This document shows, one piece after another, positions 6,850 to 13,487 of a DNA stretch of 15,487 nucleotides; position 1 is the stretch's first letter, and every line of letters starts with the position of its first letter. Source of the DNA: Paludibacteraceae bacterium (GTDB taxonomy: Bacteria; Bacteroidota; Bacteroidia; Bacteroidales; Paludibacteraceae); assembly GCA_023227695.1 (NCBI GenBank), contig JALNVE010000040.1, positions 1 through 15,487 on the forward strand, read 5' to 3'. The position numbers were made by a program, and so were the translations under genes. The notes beneath the pieces were generated by a model. It did not search any database, was not told the DNA's origin, and was given only the letters and a program-made list of their open reading frames with translations.

Positions 6850-8430
6850 ATGGGACTAATTGACGAAATAAAGAGAAGACGCACATTTGCGGTTATCAGC
6901 CACCCGGATGCGGGTAAAACCACATTGACAGAAAAGCTATTGCTTTTTGGAGGTGCCATACACATTGCTGGTGCCGTAAAATCAAACAAGATCAAGAAGA
7001 CGGCCACTTCAGACTGGATGGAGATCGAGAAACAAAGAGGTATATCCGTTGCCACTTCAGTAATGGCATTCGATTATGACGGATACAAAATCAACATTTT
7101 GGATACTCCAGGTCACCAAGACTTCCAGGAAGATACATTCCGTACACTGACAGCGGTAGATAGCGTAATCATTGTGGTGGACTGTGCCAAAGGTGTTGAG
7201 ACGCAGACCCGTAAGCTGATGAACGTGTGCCGTATGAGAAATACGCCTGTAATTGTCTTCGTCAACAAGATGGACCGTAACGGTAACAAACCATTCGATT
7301 TGATGGACGAGCTGGAGAAGGAGTTGAACATCAACGTACGACCACTCTCCTGGCCTATCAACCAAGGTGACAAATTCAAAGGTGTCTATAATCTTTTCCA
7401 ACACAAGTTGGATCTATATAAGCCGAACAAACAAATCATCACTGAATCTATAGAGTTTGATGACATCAACAACCCAGAGTTAGAGAAACACATCGGCGAA
7501 GAGGATGCACTACAAATCCGAAACGATTTGGAACTCATCGAAGGAGTTTACTCCGAATTTAACATTGACGATTATATGGCAGCAAAAGTTGCTCCTGTAT
7601 TCTTCGGAAGTGCCTTAAATAACTTTGGTGTAAAAGAGTTGCTGGACTGTTTCTGCAAAATTGCTCCATGTCCGCAGCCAACCCAAGCAGCTGAACGTGT
7701 GATCAAGCCTGAAGAGGAAGCTTTCTCAGGTTTCGTATTTAAGATCCACGCAAACATGGATCCTAACCACAGAAGCTGTATCGCATTCGTAAAGCTTTGT
7801 TCAGGTAAGTTTGAGCGTAACGTGAACTACAAGCACGTTCGTTTCAATAAATTGATGAAGTTCTCTAGTCCGACAGCCTTTATGGCACAGAAGAAAGAGA
7901 CTGTGGACGAGGCTTGGCCAGGCGATATCGTGGGATTGCCAGATAACGGTGGAACTTTCAAAATCGGAGACACATTGACTTCCGGAGAGATGATTCACTT
8001 CAAGGGTCTTCCAAGTTTCTCTCCTGAGATGTTCAAATACATTGAGAACGATGACCCTATGAAGGCTAAACAGCTGAACAAGGGCATTGAGCAGTTAATG
8101 GACGAGGGTGTAGCCCAGTTGTTCATCAACCAATTCAACGGAAGAAAAATTATCGGAACGGTAGGACAACTTCAGTTCGAGGTTATCCAATACCGTCTGC
8201 TTCACGAGTACAACGCACAATGCCGTTGGGAGCCTATTAGCCTTTACAAGGCTTGTTGGGTAGAGAGCGACGACCCAGAAGAGATGGAAAATTTCAAGAA
8301 GAGAAAATATCAGTACATGGCTATCGATAAAGAGGGACGCAATGTTTTCTTGGCCGATTCTGGTTATATCCTTCAAATGGCTCAGTCTGACTTTCCTAAG
8401 ATCAGATTCCATTTCTCTTCGGAATTCTAG
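6850..8430 (+). CDS. prfC: Peptide chain release factor 3 (RF3)
   Basis: A 526-aa translational GTPase close in length to E. coli RF3 (529 aa). It recycles RF1/RF2 from the ribosome after peptide release. GTPase motifs run in order: G1 HPDAGKT (18-24), switch I RGISVATSV, G3 DTPGHQDF (85-92), G4 NKMD (139-142) and a G5-type GSAL. They are followed by the domain II and III sequence typical of RF3 rather than EF-G (SNKIKK near residue 45; GQLQFEV near 436). The ATG at 6850 begins the family-typical MGLIDEIKRRRTFAVISHPD segment. The 20 upstream in-frame codons overlap the promoter and are not family sequence. trmD follows on the same strand after 147 bases. Confidence 0.95.
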   Translation: MGLIDEIKRRRTFAVISHPDAGKTTLTEKLLLFGGAIHIAGAVKSNKIKKTATSDWMEIEKQRGISVATSVMAFDYDGYKINILDTPGHQDFQEDTFRTLTAVDSVIIVVDCAKGVETQTRKLMNVCRMRNTPVIVFVNKMDRNGNKPFDLMDELEKELNINVRPLSWPINQGDKFKGVYNLFQHKLDLYKPNKQIITESIEFDDINNPELEKHIGEEDALQIRNDLELIEGVYSEFNIDDYMAAKVAPVFFGSALNNFGVKELLDCFCKIAPCPQPTQAAERVIKPEEEAFSGFVFKIHANMDPNHRSCIAFVKLCSGKFERNVNYKHVRFNKLMKFSSPTAFMAQKKETVDEAWPGDIVGLPDNGGTFKIGDTLTSGEMIHFKGLPSFSPEMFKYIENDDPMKAKQLNKGIEQLMDEGVAQLFINQFNGRKIIGTVGQLQFEVIQYRLLHEYNAQCRWEPISLYKACWVESDDPEEMENFKKRKYQYMAIDKEGRNVFLADSGYILQMAQSDFPKIRFHFSSEF

Positions 8431-8450
8431 AAGAAAAAAGCAATAGAGAT

Positions 8451-8526
8451 GCCTCGTCTGAAGGGACAGGGCACGCTTTATAACAGACGGGGCACGTTAT
8501 AGAGATAGACGGGGCACGCCCCGTCT
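8451..8526. repeat. GC-rich short tandem repeats and hairpin between prfC and trmD
   Basis: Three spaced copies of GACGGGGCACG occur at 8465-8475 (one mismatch, GACAGGGCACG), 8486-8496 and 8508-8518, at 21- and 22-base intervals. The last forms a perfect hairpin, AGACGGGG-CACG-CCCCGTCT (8507-8526). In addition GCCTCGTCTG (8451-8460) can pair with CAGACGGGGC (8484-8493) with one G-T wobble. No T-tract follows, so it does not look like an intrinsic terminator. It may be a decayed copy of a small interspersed palindromic repeat, or a structured trmD leader. Confidence 0.6.
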
Positions 8527-8577
8527 CTACGGAGAAACATTGCAGGATAAGACAACAGATAACAAAAAATACAGAAG

Positions 8578-9252
8578 ATGCGCATCGACATTCTTTCAGT
8601 TGTTCCGGAATTATTGGAAAGTCCGCTGAACCACTCCATTTTAAAGAGGGCTCAGGCAAAAGGTCTTGTGGATATACACATACACAACATACGTGATTAT
8701 ACACTTGACAAACACAAGAAAGTGGATGACTATGCTTTCGGATTCAGTGCAGGTATGGTGATGCAAATCGAACCTATTGACCGACTATTGGAAAAATTGA
8801 AGAGCGAACGAGAATATGATGAGATCATCTACACTTCGCCAGACGGAGAGATGTTTAACCAAAAGATGGCAAACTCGATGTCTCTTTATAACAACATCGT
8901 TGTTCTTTGCGGACATTATAAAGGGATTGACCAAAGAATTCGTGAGCACCTTATTACAAAAGAGATTTCAGTAGGAGACTTCGTTCTGACAGGTGGTGAA
9001 CTTGCTGCCTGCATTATGACGGATGCAATTGTAAGGCTTATACCTGGGGCTATGACTGATGAACAGTCTGCGCTATCAGACTCTTTCCAAGATGATTTAT
9101 TGGCACCGCCAGTTTATACTAGGCCGGCTGAGTATAAGGGATGGAAGGTGCCAGAGATTTTACTTTCAGGTAATGAAAGGAAAATTAATGAATGGGAATA
9201 TGAACAAGCGTTGGAGAGGACGAAAAAGTTGAGACCGGATTTGTTGAAATGA
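8578..9252 (+). CDS. trmD: tRNA (guanine37-N1)-methyltransferase
   Basis: A 224-aa SPOUT methyltransferase that uses SAM to make m1G37 in tRNAs, preventing +1 frameshifting. The N-terminus MRIDILSVVPELLE is typical. The trefoil-knot SAM-binding segments are clear: SPDGEMFNQ (77-85), CGHYKGIDQR (111-120) and GDFVLTGGEL (133-142). Catalytic D168 lies in SDSFQDD, followed by YTRPAEYKGWKVPEILLSGN and the C-terminal RTKKLRPDLL. Length is normal. The loop at 54-60 reads FGFSAGM, where the family usually has a glycine pair (for example GGGAGM or GGFAGM). Transcription could continue from prfC, since no TAnnTTTG box is seen in the 147-base gap. It converges with menD. Confidence 0.95.
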   Translation: MRIDILSVVPELLESPLNHSILKRAQAKGLVDIHIHNIRDYTLDKHKKVDDYAFGFSAGMVMQIEPIDRLLEKLKSEREYDEIIYTSPDGEMFNQKMANSMSLYNNIVVLCGHYKGIDQRIREHLITKEISVGDFVLTGGELAACIMTDAIVRLIPGAMTDEQSALSDSFQDDLLAPPVYTRPAEYKGWKVPEILLSGNERKINEWEYEQALERTKKLRPDLLK

Positions 9253-9254
9253 AG

Positions 9255-9282
9255 AAAAATTCCCTTATGTAAGTTATAGGGA
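9255..9282 (-). terminator. Probable menD terminator in the trmD-menD convergent gap
   Basis: TCCCTTAT (9261-9268) pairs with ATAGGGA (9276-9282) with a single bulge. On the minus strand the stem runs into ATTTTTC (complement of 9254-9260). It begins 37 bases after the menD stop. It may also act weakly for trmD on the plus strand. Confidence 0.45.
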
Positions 9283-9318
9283 TGAAATAACAAATAAAAC
9301 GACCATACGCCAATAAAG

Positions 9319-10953
9319 CTAGCAGAGAATTTCGAGAAGGGATGGAGAATTCTGTTCAGAGAGAAAATCTGAGAGAACAGAGGTCAGCGATGATTGGTTG
9401 GTAGCTTTGATGAATTTCAAGCCGTAGAGATCTGCCATTTTTTGCAAATCAACGTGATGTGGTGTTACAAAATAGTCGTTCAATTCAGGAACGGAAGATG
9501 GTCCTTTCAACCTTTTAAAGATGGATCCACCACCATTATTTATGACCACAACGGCAAATTTACCTGACAAATAATTATTCCATAAGCCATTGCTATCATA
9601 CAAAAAGCTGATATCACCGGTTATCAAGATGGTTTTTCCTGCATAATGGCAAGAGAAGCCCACGGCAGTAGAGGTAGCACCATCAATTCCACTGGTACCA
9701 CGGTTGGAATAGAGACGTAAATCAGATCTCAAAGGCAAACGCTGTGCTGTACGGACGCTTAGGCCATTGCTTAGGTGCAAGGCTGTATTTTGTGGCAGTT
9801 GCGGCAACAGAAGGGACAAAACCTTCAAATCGGACCACTTTACTTCCTCTAAATCTAGTTGCTGTGCGGCTGTGGCTGCATGATAGCTATTTTTGCAGAA
9901 ATCGGAATAAGATGATTCGACGGAAGTTGTCTTCGTCTTTAGTTGAGTCAAAAATAAAAATGGATCAACATCCATTCTGTCTGTAAGACATTGGAAGGTA
10001 TCGATGGTCCACTCCTCCTCGCTAATATGCCAATGGAATTTTGGCGGATTGTTTCTTAAAAAAATCTTTGCCGATTTTGAGACGATTGCTCCTCCCATCG
10101 TGATCAACAAATCTGGAACAAAATTCTCGGGCTCTTCATAATTTATGATATAAGAGAAGAAAAGCTCGGGTGAATTTAGGGTCTTCTCGGAGAAAACATT
10201 GGAGATTGGTTCCGTCACAACGGATACTGAAGGGATATCAGCATAACAACGCACCAACTCTCGCAAAGGCTCTACATCACGCATAAAGCCAGAAAGGATC
10301 ATCACCTTTTGACAAGAGTTGAATTGAGAAGCGTAACGGTTAAGCAATGACTCGTCTACCATCGTTGTACTTTGAGGTTCAACGTGGCGCACAACACGCT
10401 GTTCGTCGGCAGAGTCGACCGTATTGCAAAGCGGTTCGCTCAACGGCACATTGATATGAACGGGAGCTTTACGACCTGATACGGCTGTTATCAAGGCATC
10501 ATTGATGATGCGATTGGCGTACCAAAGAGCATCTGCATCTTCATTCATAGGTAGCTGGTAGCTTCGTTTCACGAAGTTGGACAGAGCACCAGACTGACGG
10601 ATGGTCTGACTGTCGTTTTGGTCAATCCACTCCAAAGGACGATCGGCCGAAACCACAATCAAAGGAACTTTTTGATAATAAGCCTCTGCCACTGCCGGCG
10701 CAAGATTGAGAAGAGCGGTACCAGAAGTACAGACCACTACGACAGGTTTGTTAGAACTCAGAGCCAAGCCCAAGGCAAAGAAGGCGGCACTGCGCTCGTC
10801 TACAATGACGCGGCAAGTCATCTTACTTTCACGATTGAAGGCTATGGACAACGGCGCATTACGTGAACCTGGCGAAAGAACCACATTCTCCACACCATGA
10901 GCCACGCATAAGTCGACCAATGTTCGAACTATCTTCTTATCTGTCGTTATCAT
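9319..10953 (-). CDS. menD: SEPHCHC synthase (MenD)
   Basis: A 544-aa cytoplasmic ThDP- and Mg2+-dependent enzyme. It joins 2-oxoglutarate-derived succinic semialdehyde to isochorismate, the committed step of menaquinone synthesis. Visible features are the N-terminal LSPGSRNAPLS (26-36), the ThDP-activating glutamate E53 in VDERSAAFF, TSGTAL (76-81), SADRP, SNRGTSGIDG (416-425), and the ThDP/Mg motif GDISFLYDSN (446-455) followed by NNGGGSIF. Length fits the family (about 550). I chose the ATG at 10953; the frame is open to a TTG at 10980 with no family match. It is the third menaquinone gene on this strand, after menA and menF, but separated from menF by a long repeat-bearing gap. menB, which often follows menD, is absent here. 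Confidence 0.95.
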   Translation of the reverse strand: MITTDKKIVRTLVDLCVAHGVENVVLSPGSRNAPLSIAFNRESKMTCRVIVDERSAAFFALGLALSSNKPVVVVCTSGTALLNLAPAVAEAYYQKVPLIVVSADRPLEWIDQNDSQTIRQSGALSNFVKRSYQLPMNEDADALWYANRIINDALITAVSGRKAPVHINVPLSEPLCNTVDSADEQRVVRHVEPQSTTMVDESLLNRYASQFNSCQKVMILSGFMRDVEPLRELVRCYADIPSVSVVTEPISNVFSEKTLNSPELFFSYIINYEEPENFVPDLLITMGGAIVSKSAKIFLRNNPPKFHWHISEEEWTIDTFQCLTDRMDVDPFLFLTQLKTKTTSVESSYSDFCKNSYHAATAAQQLDLEEVKWSDLKVLSLLLPQLPQNTALHLSNGLSVRTAQRLPLRSDLRLYSNRGTSGIDGATSTAVGFSCHYAGKTILITGDISFLYDSNGLWNNYLSGKFAVVVINNGGGSIFKRLKGPSSVPELNDYFVTPHHVDLQKMADLYGLKFIKATNQSSLTSVLSDFLSEQNSPSLLEILC

Positions 10954-11021
10954 ATTGAAATCTATTATGATTTTCCGCAATTATACGTAAAATACTATAT
11001 ATATGTCCTCGTCGGACGGAC

Positions 11022-11053
11022 CTTACTTTTTCCCTTCAGCTGGAAAAAGTAAG
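11022..11053. repeat. 12-bp perfect inverted repeat in the menF-menD gap
   Basis: CTTACTTTTTCC (11022-11033) pairs perfectly with GGAAAAAGTAAG (11042-11053) over an 8-base loop. No T-tract follows on either strand, so it is not an obvious intrinsic terminator. It abuts the larger nested palindrome that starts at 11052 and probably belongs to the same element. Confidence 0.8.
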
Positions 11054-11267
11054 CAAAAAGAGCCGCCGCTGTGAGTGCTCTTCATCCAAAAGTGCCACAC
11101 TGTCTGGCTAAACAGTTTTAAACGCGCTCGTGCCTCGCTTGAACGGTAAAACTGTTATTTACGCCATCCAGCACGCCACTTTTGGCGAGCCCTCAAGGCG
11201 TATTGGCACATTTACTCAACCTTTCCTATTGGCGCAAAAAGTTTTCCATCAAGTACCTCTTTTTGCT
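11052..11267. repeat. Nested-palindrome intergenic element between menF and menD
   Basis: Three inverted-repeat pairs are nested about one centre. The outer is AGCAAAAAGAG (11052-11062) with CTCTTTTTGCT (11257-11267). The middle is CCAAAAGTG (11086-11094) with CACTTTTGG (11177-11185). The inner is AACAGTTTTA (11111-11120) with TAAAACTGTT (11147-11156), leaving a 26-base GC-rich loop. A local AAGAGC/GCTCTT hairpin (11058-11063 and 11077-11082) competes with the outer arm. All stems are exact. There is no ORF. From general familiarity this resembles multi-copy intergenic repeats of Bacteroidales genomes; I cannot confirm copy number. Read from the minus strand it would form a large cruciform or RNA fold in the menD leader. 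Confidence 0.75.
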
Positions 11268-11268
11268 C

Positions 11269-11297
11269 CAAATTTAGGCTTATAAAACCGCTATAAA
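11269..11297 (-). promoter_or_regulatory. Possible menD promoter at the repeat edge
   Basis: TAAATTTG (11269-11276, minus strand) is a perfect -7 match, two bases outside the outer arm of the nested repeat. The -33 region is weak: only TTTA after 17 bases (11294-11297), and ATAT at the 20-base spacing used elsewhere in the window. If real, transcription would start near 11262 and the menD leader would be about 300 bases long and contain the whole element. Confidence 0.35.
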
Positions 11298-11309
11298 TAT
11301 CTATTACTA

Positions 11310-12413
11310 TTATGCATTGACCGTCTCAAGGACGTTTGCCATTGTAGTCAGTTTCATCTCCGTCTCACGCCACTCCTCTTCGCAATCAGAATCTTTCGTT
11401 ATTCCACCGCCCACATAAAGCAGAGCCTTATCCGAAAGCAGACGCATAGAACGAAGATTGACACAAAATTCAAAGTTAGCATTTCCGTCAAGGAATCCAA
11501 GAAAACCGGAGTAAAAGCCTCTTTCTGAAGCCTCCATGCGTTGAATTATCGGTTTGGCCTTTTCCTTCGGACAACCGCAAACGGCCGGCGTAGGATGCAA
11601 AGCCTCCAACAAATCGGTCCAAGAAGAAGCATCTTCCATTTGTCCGGAAAGCTGCGTTTTTAGATGATAGACGTTGCCTGCCTTCACTGATATCGGACCA
11701 TCCACACGGATATCTGTCAGACCTTGCGCTGTGAATATTTCTCGAATAAAATTCTCCACATATAATTGTTCCTCTTTGTTCTTTGAACTCCACTTTTCTA
11801 CAGAGAGCTGCGTACCAGCCAACGCAACCGTCTCCACCCTCTCCGCTTTCTTTCGCAGAAAGAGTTCGGGCGATGCGCCCATCCACATAGAAACACCTGG
11901 AATGTTGAACCAAAAAAGGTAAGCATCCTTGTATTTTTCCAACATTTCAGAAAAGACCTTCGGCAGTTTGTCTTTCAACGAAGGAACCTCAAACGGCACC
12001 ATTCGGGAATAGACCACCTTGTTTGCCTCACCCTTTTTTATTTCGTCAACAAGTCGAACCACAGAAGCGACGTAATCGTCTTTCTTCTGAGAGCTCAAGT
12101 TTTGAATCAAATCGTTATCGAAACTTTTTTGGGGAAAAGAAGAGAGATACTCAACTGCATAGGAAGGAACTTCGTCGTCTATCAAAATATCAGATTGGAT
12201 AAAATATATCTTGTTTTCAGAAGTCAGGTCAAAGGGTGCAACGAGAAAGCCGCATTGATTTTCCAAGCAGGACAAAGCCGAGACAGAAGAGAACGACAGC
12301 AACTCCGAAGAGCGCTGCACCCCTATCCTAAGCCCTTTTTCTTCCGGCAATCGGTAACAGAAGAAAGGTACCTGTTTCGAAACACACAATGACAGGAAAT
12401 CCTCTATCTGCAT
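11310..12413 (-). CDS. menF: Isochorismate synthase (MenF)
   Basis: A 367-aa chorismate-binding enzyme that isomerises chorismate to isochorismate, the first step of menaquinone synthesis. Family motifs in order are NKVVYSR with probable base K132, GASPELFLR with probable acid E183, ALAGTQ (197-202), HPTPAVCGCPKEKA (273-286), SERGFYSGFLGFLD (296-309) with Mg-site E297, FCVNLRSM (316-323), YVGGGI (333-338) and the C-terminal EEEWRETEMK. The lack of a glutamine amidotransferase partner and the menD/menA neighbours support MenF over anthranilate or aminodeoxychorismate synthase. Its ATG lies inside the end of menA (10-base overlap), so the two are probably translationally coupled. Confidence 0.93.
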   Translation of the reverse strand: MQIEDFLSLCVSKQVPFFCYRLPEEKGLRIGVQRSSELLSFSSVSALSCLENQCGFLVAPFDLTSENKIYFIQSDILIDDEVPSYAVEYLSSFPQKSFDNDLIQNLSSQKKDDYVASVVRLVDEIKKGEANKVVYSRMVPFEVPSLKDKLPKVFSEMLEKYKDAYLFWFNIPGVSMWMGASPELFLRKKAERVETVALAGTQLSVEKWSSKNKEEQLYVENFIREIFTAQGLTDIRVDGPISVKAGNVYHLKTQLSGQMEDASSWTDLLEALHPTPAVCGCPKEKAKPIIQRMEASERGFYSGFLGFLDGNANFEFCVNLRSMRLLSDKALLYVGGGITKDSDCEEEWRETEMKLTTMANVLETVNA

Positions 12414-13336
12414 AATACAATTAAACTGACAGAAAGCAATACTGAAAATATCAACATATTACGAGAAGTCTCTCCTATAAGGGAATTGAGTCTTTCGCCC
12501 TCACGGATCTGACAAATTTTACGCCAAGTTAAACAATGGAATAATATGTAAATCATTGGGAATGAAATCGAAAATGAGATAGATGATGATCTAAAAATCT
12601 CCACATTGGCAGCCTCCTCATAAACCAATGAAATATAAGCAACCACAACAGCTATCAATCCTGACAAGAAATACAAGTGTCTACCGAACTTTTCTCCAAG
12701 GAGAACGATGATAGTCCGTTTTCCTGATAGCTTATCAGTATCTCTATCACGATAATTATTCAAAATAAGCAGCGTATTGACCACCATACCCGTTGTAATG
12801 CCGACAACCGTCACCAACCAAGGCCAAGCCAATAGCTGAACGTAGCAGGTAAAGCCTACGGCTATCAAGCCAAAAAAGAGGACAACGGCGACATCGCCCA
12901 AACCATTATAAGCCAAAGGATAGGGCCCTGAGGTATAGAAATAGGCAAAAACAACGCAGAAGCAGCCAACGAGAATTATCTCATAGCCCGCATAATAAAT
13001 CAGAATACAGCCTACCAAAGAGGCAAGAGCAACGACAACACCGATACCCCTCTTCATACTTTTCGGGTCAATCCAACCTTGCGCAGTTGCACGTTTTGGA
13101 CCTAAACGGTTTTCGCCGTCGCTTCCCTTCAAAAAATCATAAAGATCATTGATTAGATTTGCGGCAATCTGCATCATCACCGCAAAAAAGAGACATGCCA
13201 ATGCCGGAATAAGTTTGAACGAACCGAAATAGTAGGCCAAAGAAGAACCTACCATTACAGGAGCGACTGCTGCGGCCAATGTCTTCGGACGAGCAGCCAA
13301 CAGCCATGCTTTTACTGAATTCTTTTCTACCTCCAT
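12404..13336 (-). CDS. menA: 1,4-dihydroxy-2-naphthoate polyprenyltransferase (MenA)
   Basis: A 310-aa inner-membrane UbiA-family prenyltransferase that attaches a polyprenyl chain to DHNA, giving demethylmenaquinone. The two Asp-rich Mg2+/diphosphate sites are plain: NLINDLYDFLKGSD (60-73) and NNYRDRDTDKLSGKRT (193-208). About eight to nine TM helices surround them. The N-terminal WLLAARPKTLAAAVAPVMVGS is typical of MenA. The start is the ATG at 13336, about 18 bases downstream of the predicted transcription start. It is the first gene of a menA-menF pair, with menD further on. Confidence 0.94.
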   Translation of the reverse strand: MEVEKNSVKAWLLAARPKTLAAAVAPVMVGSSLAYYFGSFKLIPALACLFFAVMMQIAANLINDLYDFLKGSDGENRLGPKRATAQGWIDPKSMKRGIGVVVALASLVGCILIYYAGYEIILVGCFCVVFAYFYTSGPYPLAYNGLGDVAVVLFFGLIAVGFTCYVQLLAWPWLVTVVGITTGMVVNTLLILNNYRDRDTDKLSGKRTIIVLLGEKFGRHLYFLSGLIAVVVAYISLVYEEAANVEIFRSSSISFSISFPMIYILFHCLTWRKICQIREGERLNSLIGETSRNMLIFSVLLSVSLIVLCR

Positions 13337-13360
13337 AAGTAAACTTATCTAATCAAAGTA

Positions 13361-13392
13361 CAAAGTTACCATATTAAGTTTGAAATAAGAAA
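13361..13392 (-). promoter_or_regulatory. Promoter of menA-menF
   Basis: On the minus strand, TTTC (13389-13392), 20 bases, then TAACTTTG (13361-13368) fit the Bacteroidetes consensus. The predicted start is near 13354, a leader of about 18 bases. It separates menA from the symporter as an independent transcription unit. Confidence 0.65.
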
Positions 13393-13444
13393 AGGCATGC
13401 AACTCTTTTTGATTAGTCCGATTGGGATTAATAGTTTAGGCTGA

Positions 13445-13487
13445 CGCCTGAGGAAGTGTGACGCACTGCCTGGCTAAACGCTAGGCG
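13445..13487. repeat. Compact foldback at the symporter 3' end, related to the menF-menD element
   Basis: CACTGCCTGGCTAAAC (13464-13479) matches 15 of 16 bases of CACTGTCTGGCTAAAC (11098-11113) inside the menF-menD element, in the same orientation. Around it, AGGAAGTG (13451-13458) pairs with CACTGCCT (13464-13471) with one mismatch, and CGCCT (13445-13449) can pair with AGGCG (13483-13487). The block overlaps the symporter stop codon. It is probably a fragment of a repeat family, or a weak 3' structure lacking a T-tract. Confidence 0.5.

Noticed and set aside
7057..7404. 115-codon minus-strand frame within prfC
   Set aside because: Antisense shadow of the conserved GTPase domain.
8465..8518. 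CRISPR-like array from the three GACGGGGCACG copies
   Set aside because: The repeats are 11 bases with 10-base gaps, too short for CRISPR repeats and spacers, and there are no cas genes.
11488..11913. 141-codon open frame on the minus strand inside menF
   Set aside because: It is a shadow of menF in another frame, with no recognisable domain, and menF motifs are intact throughout.
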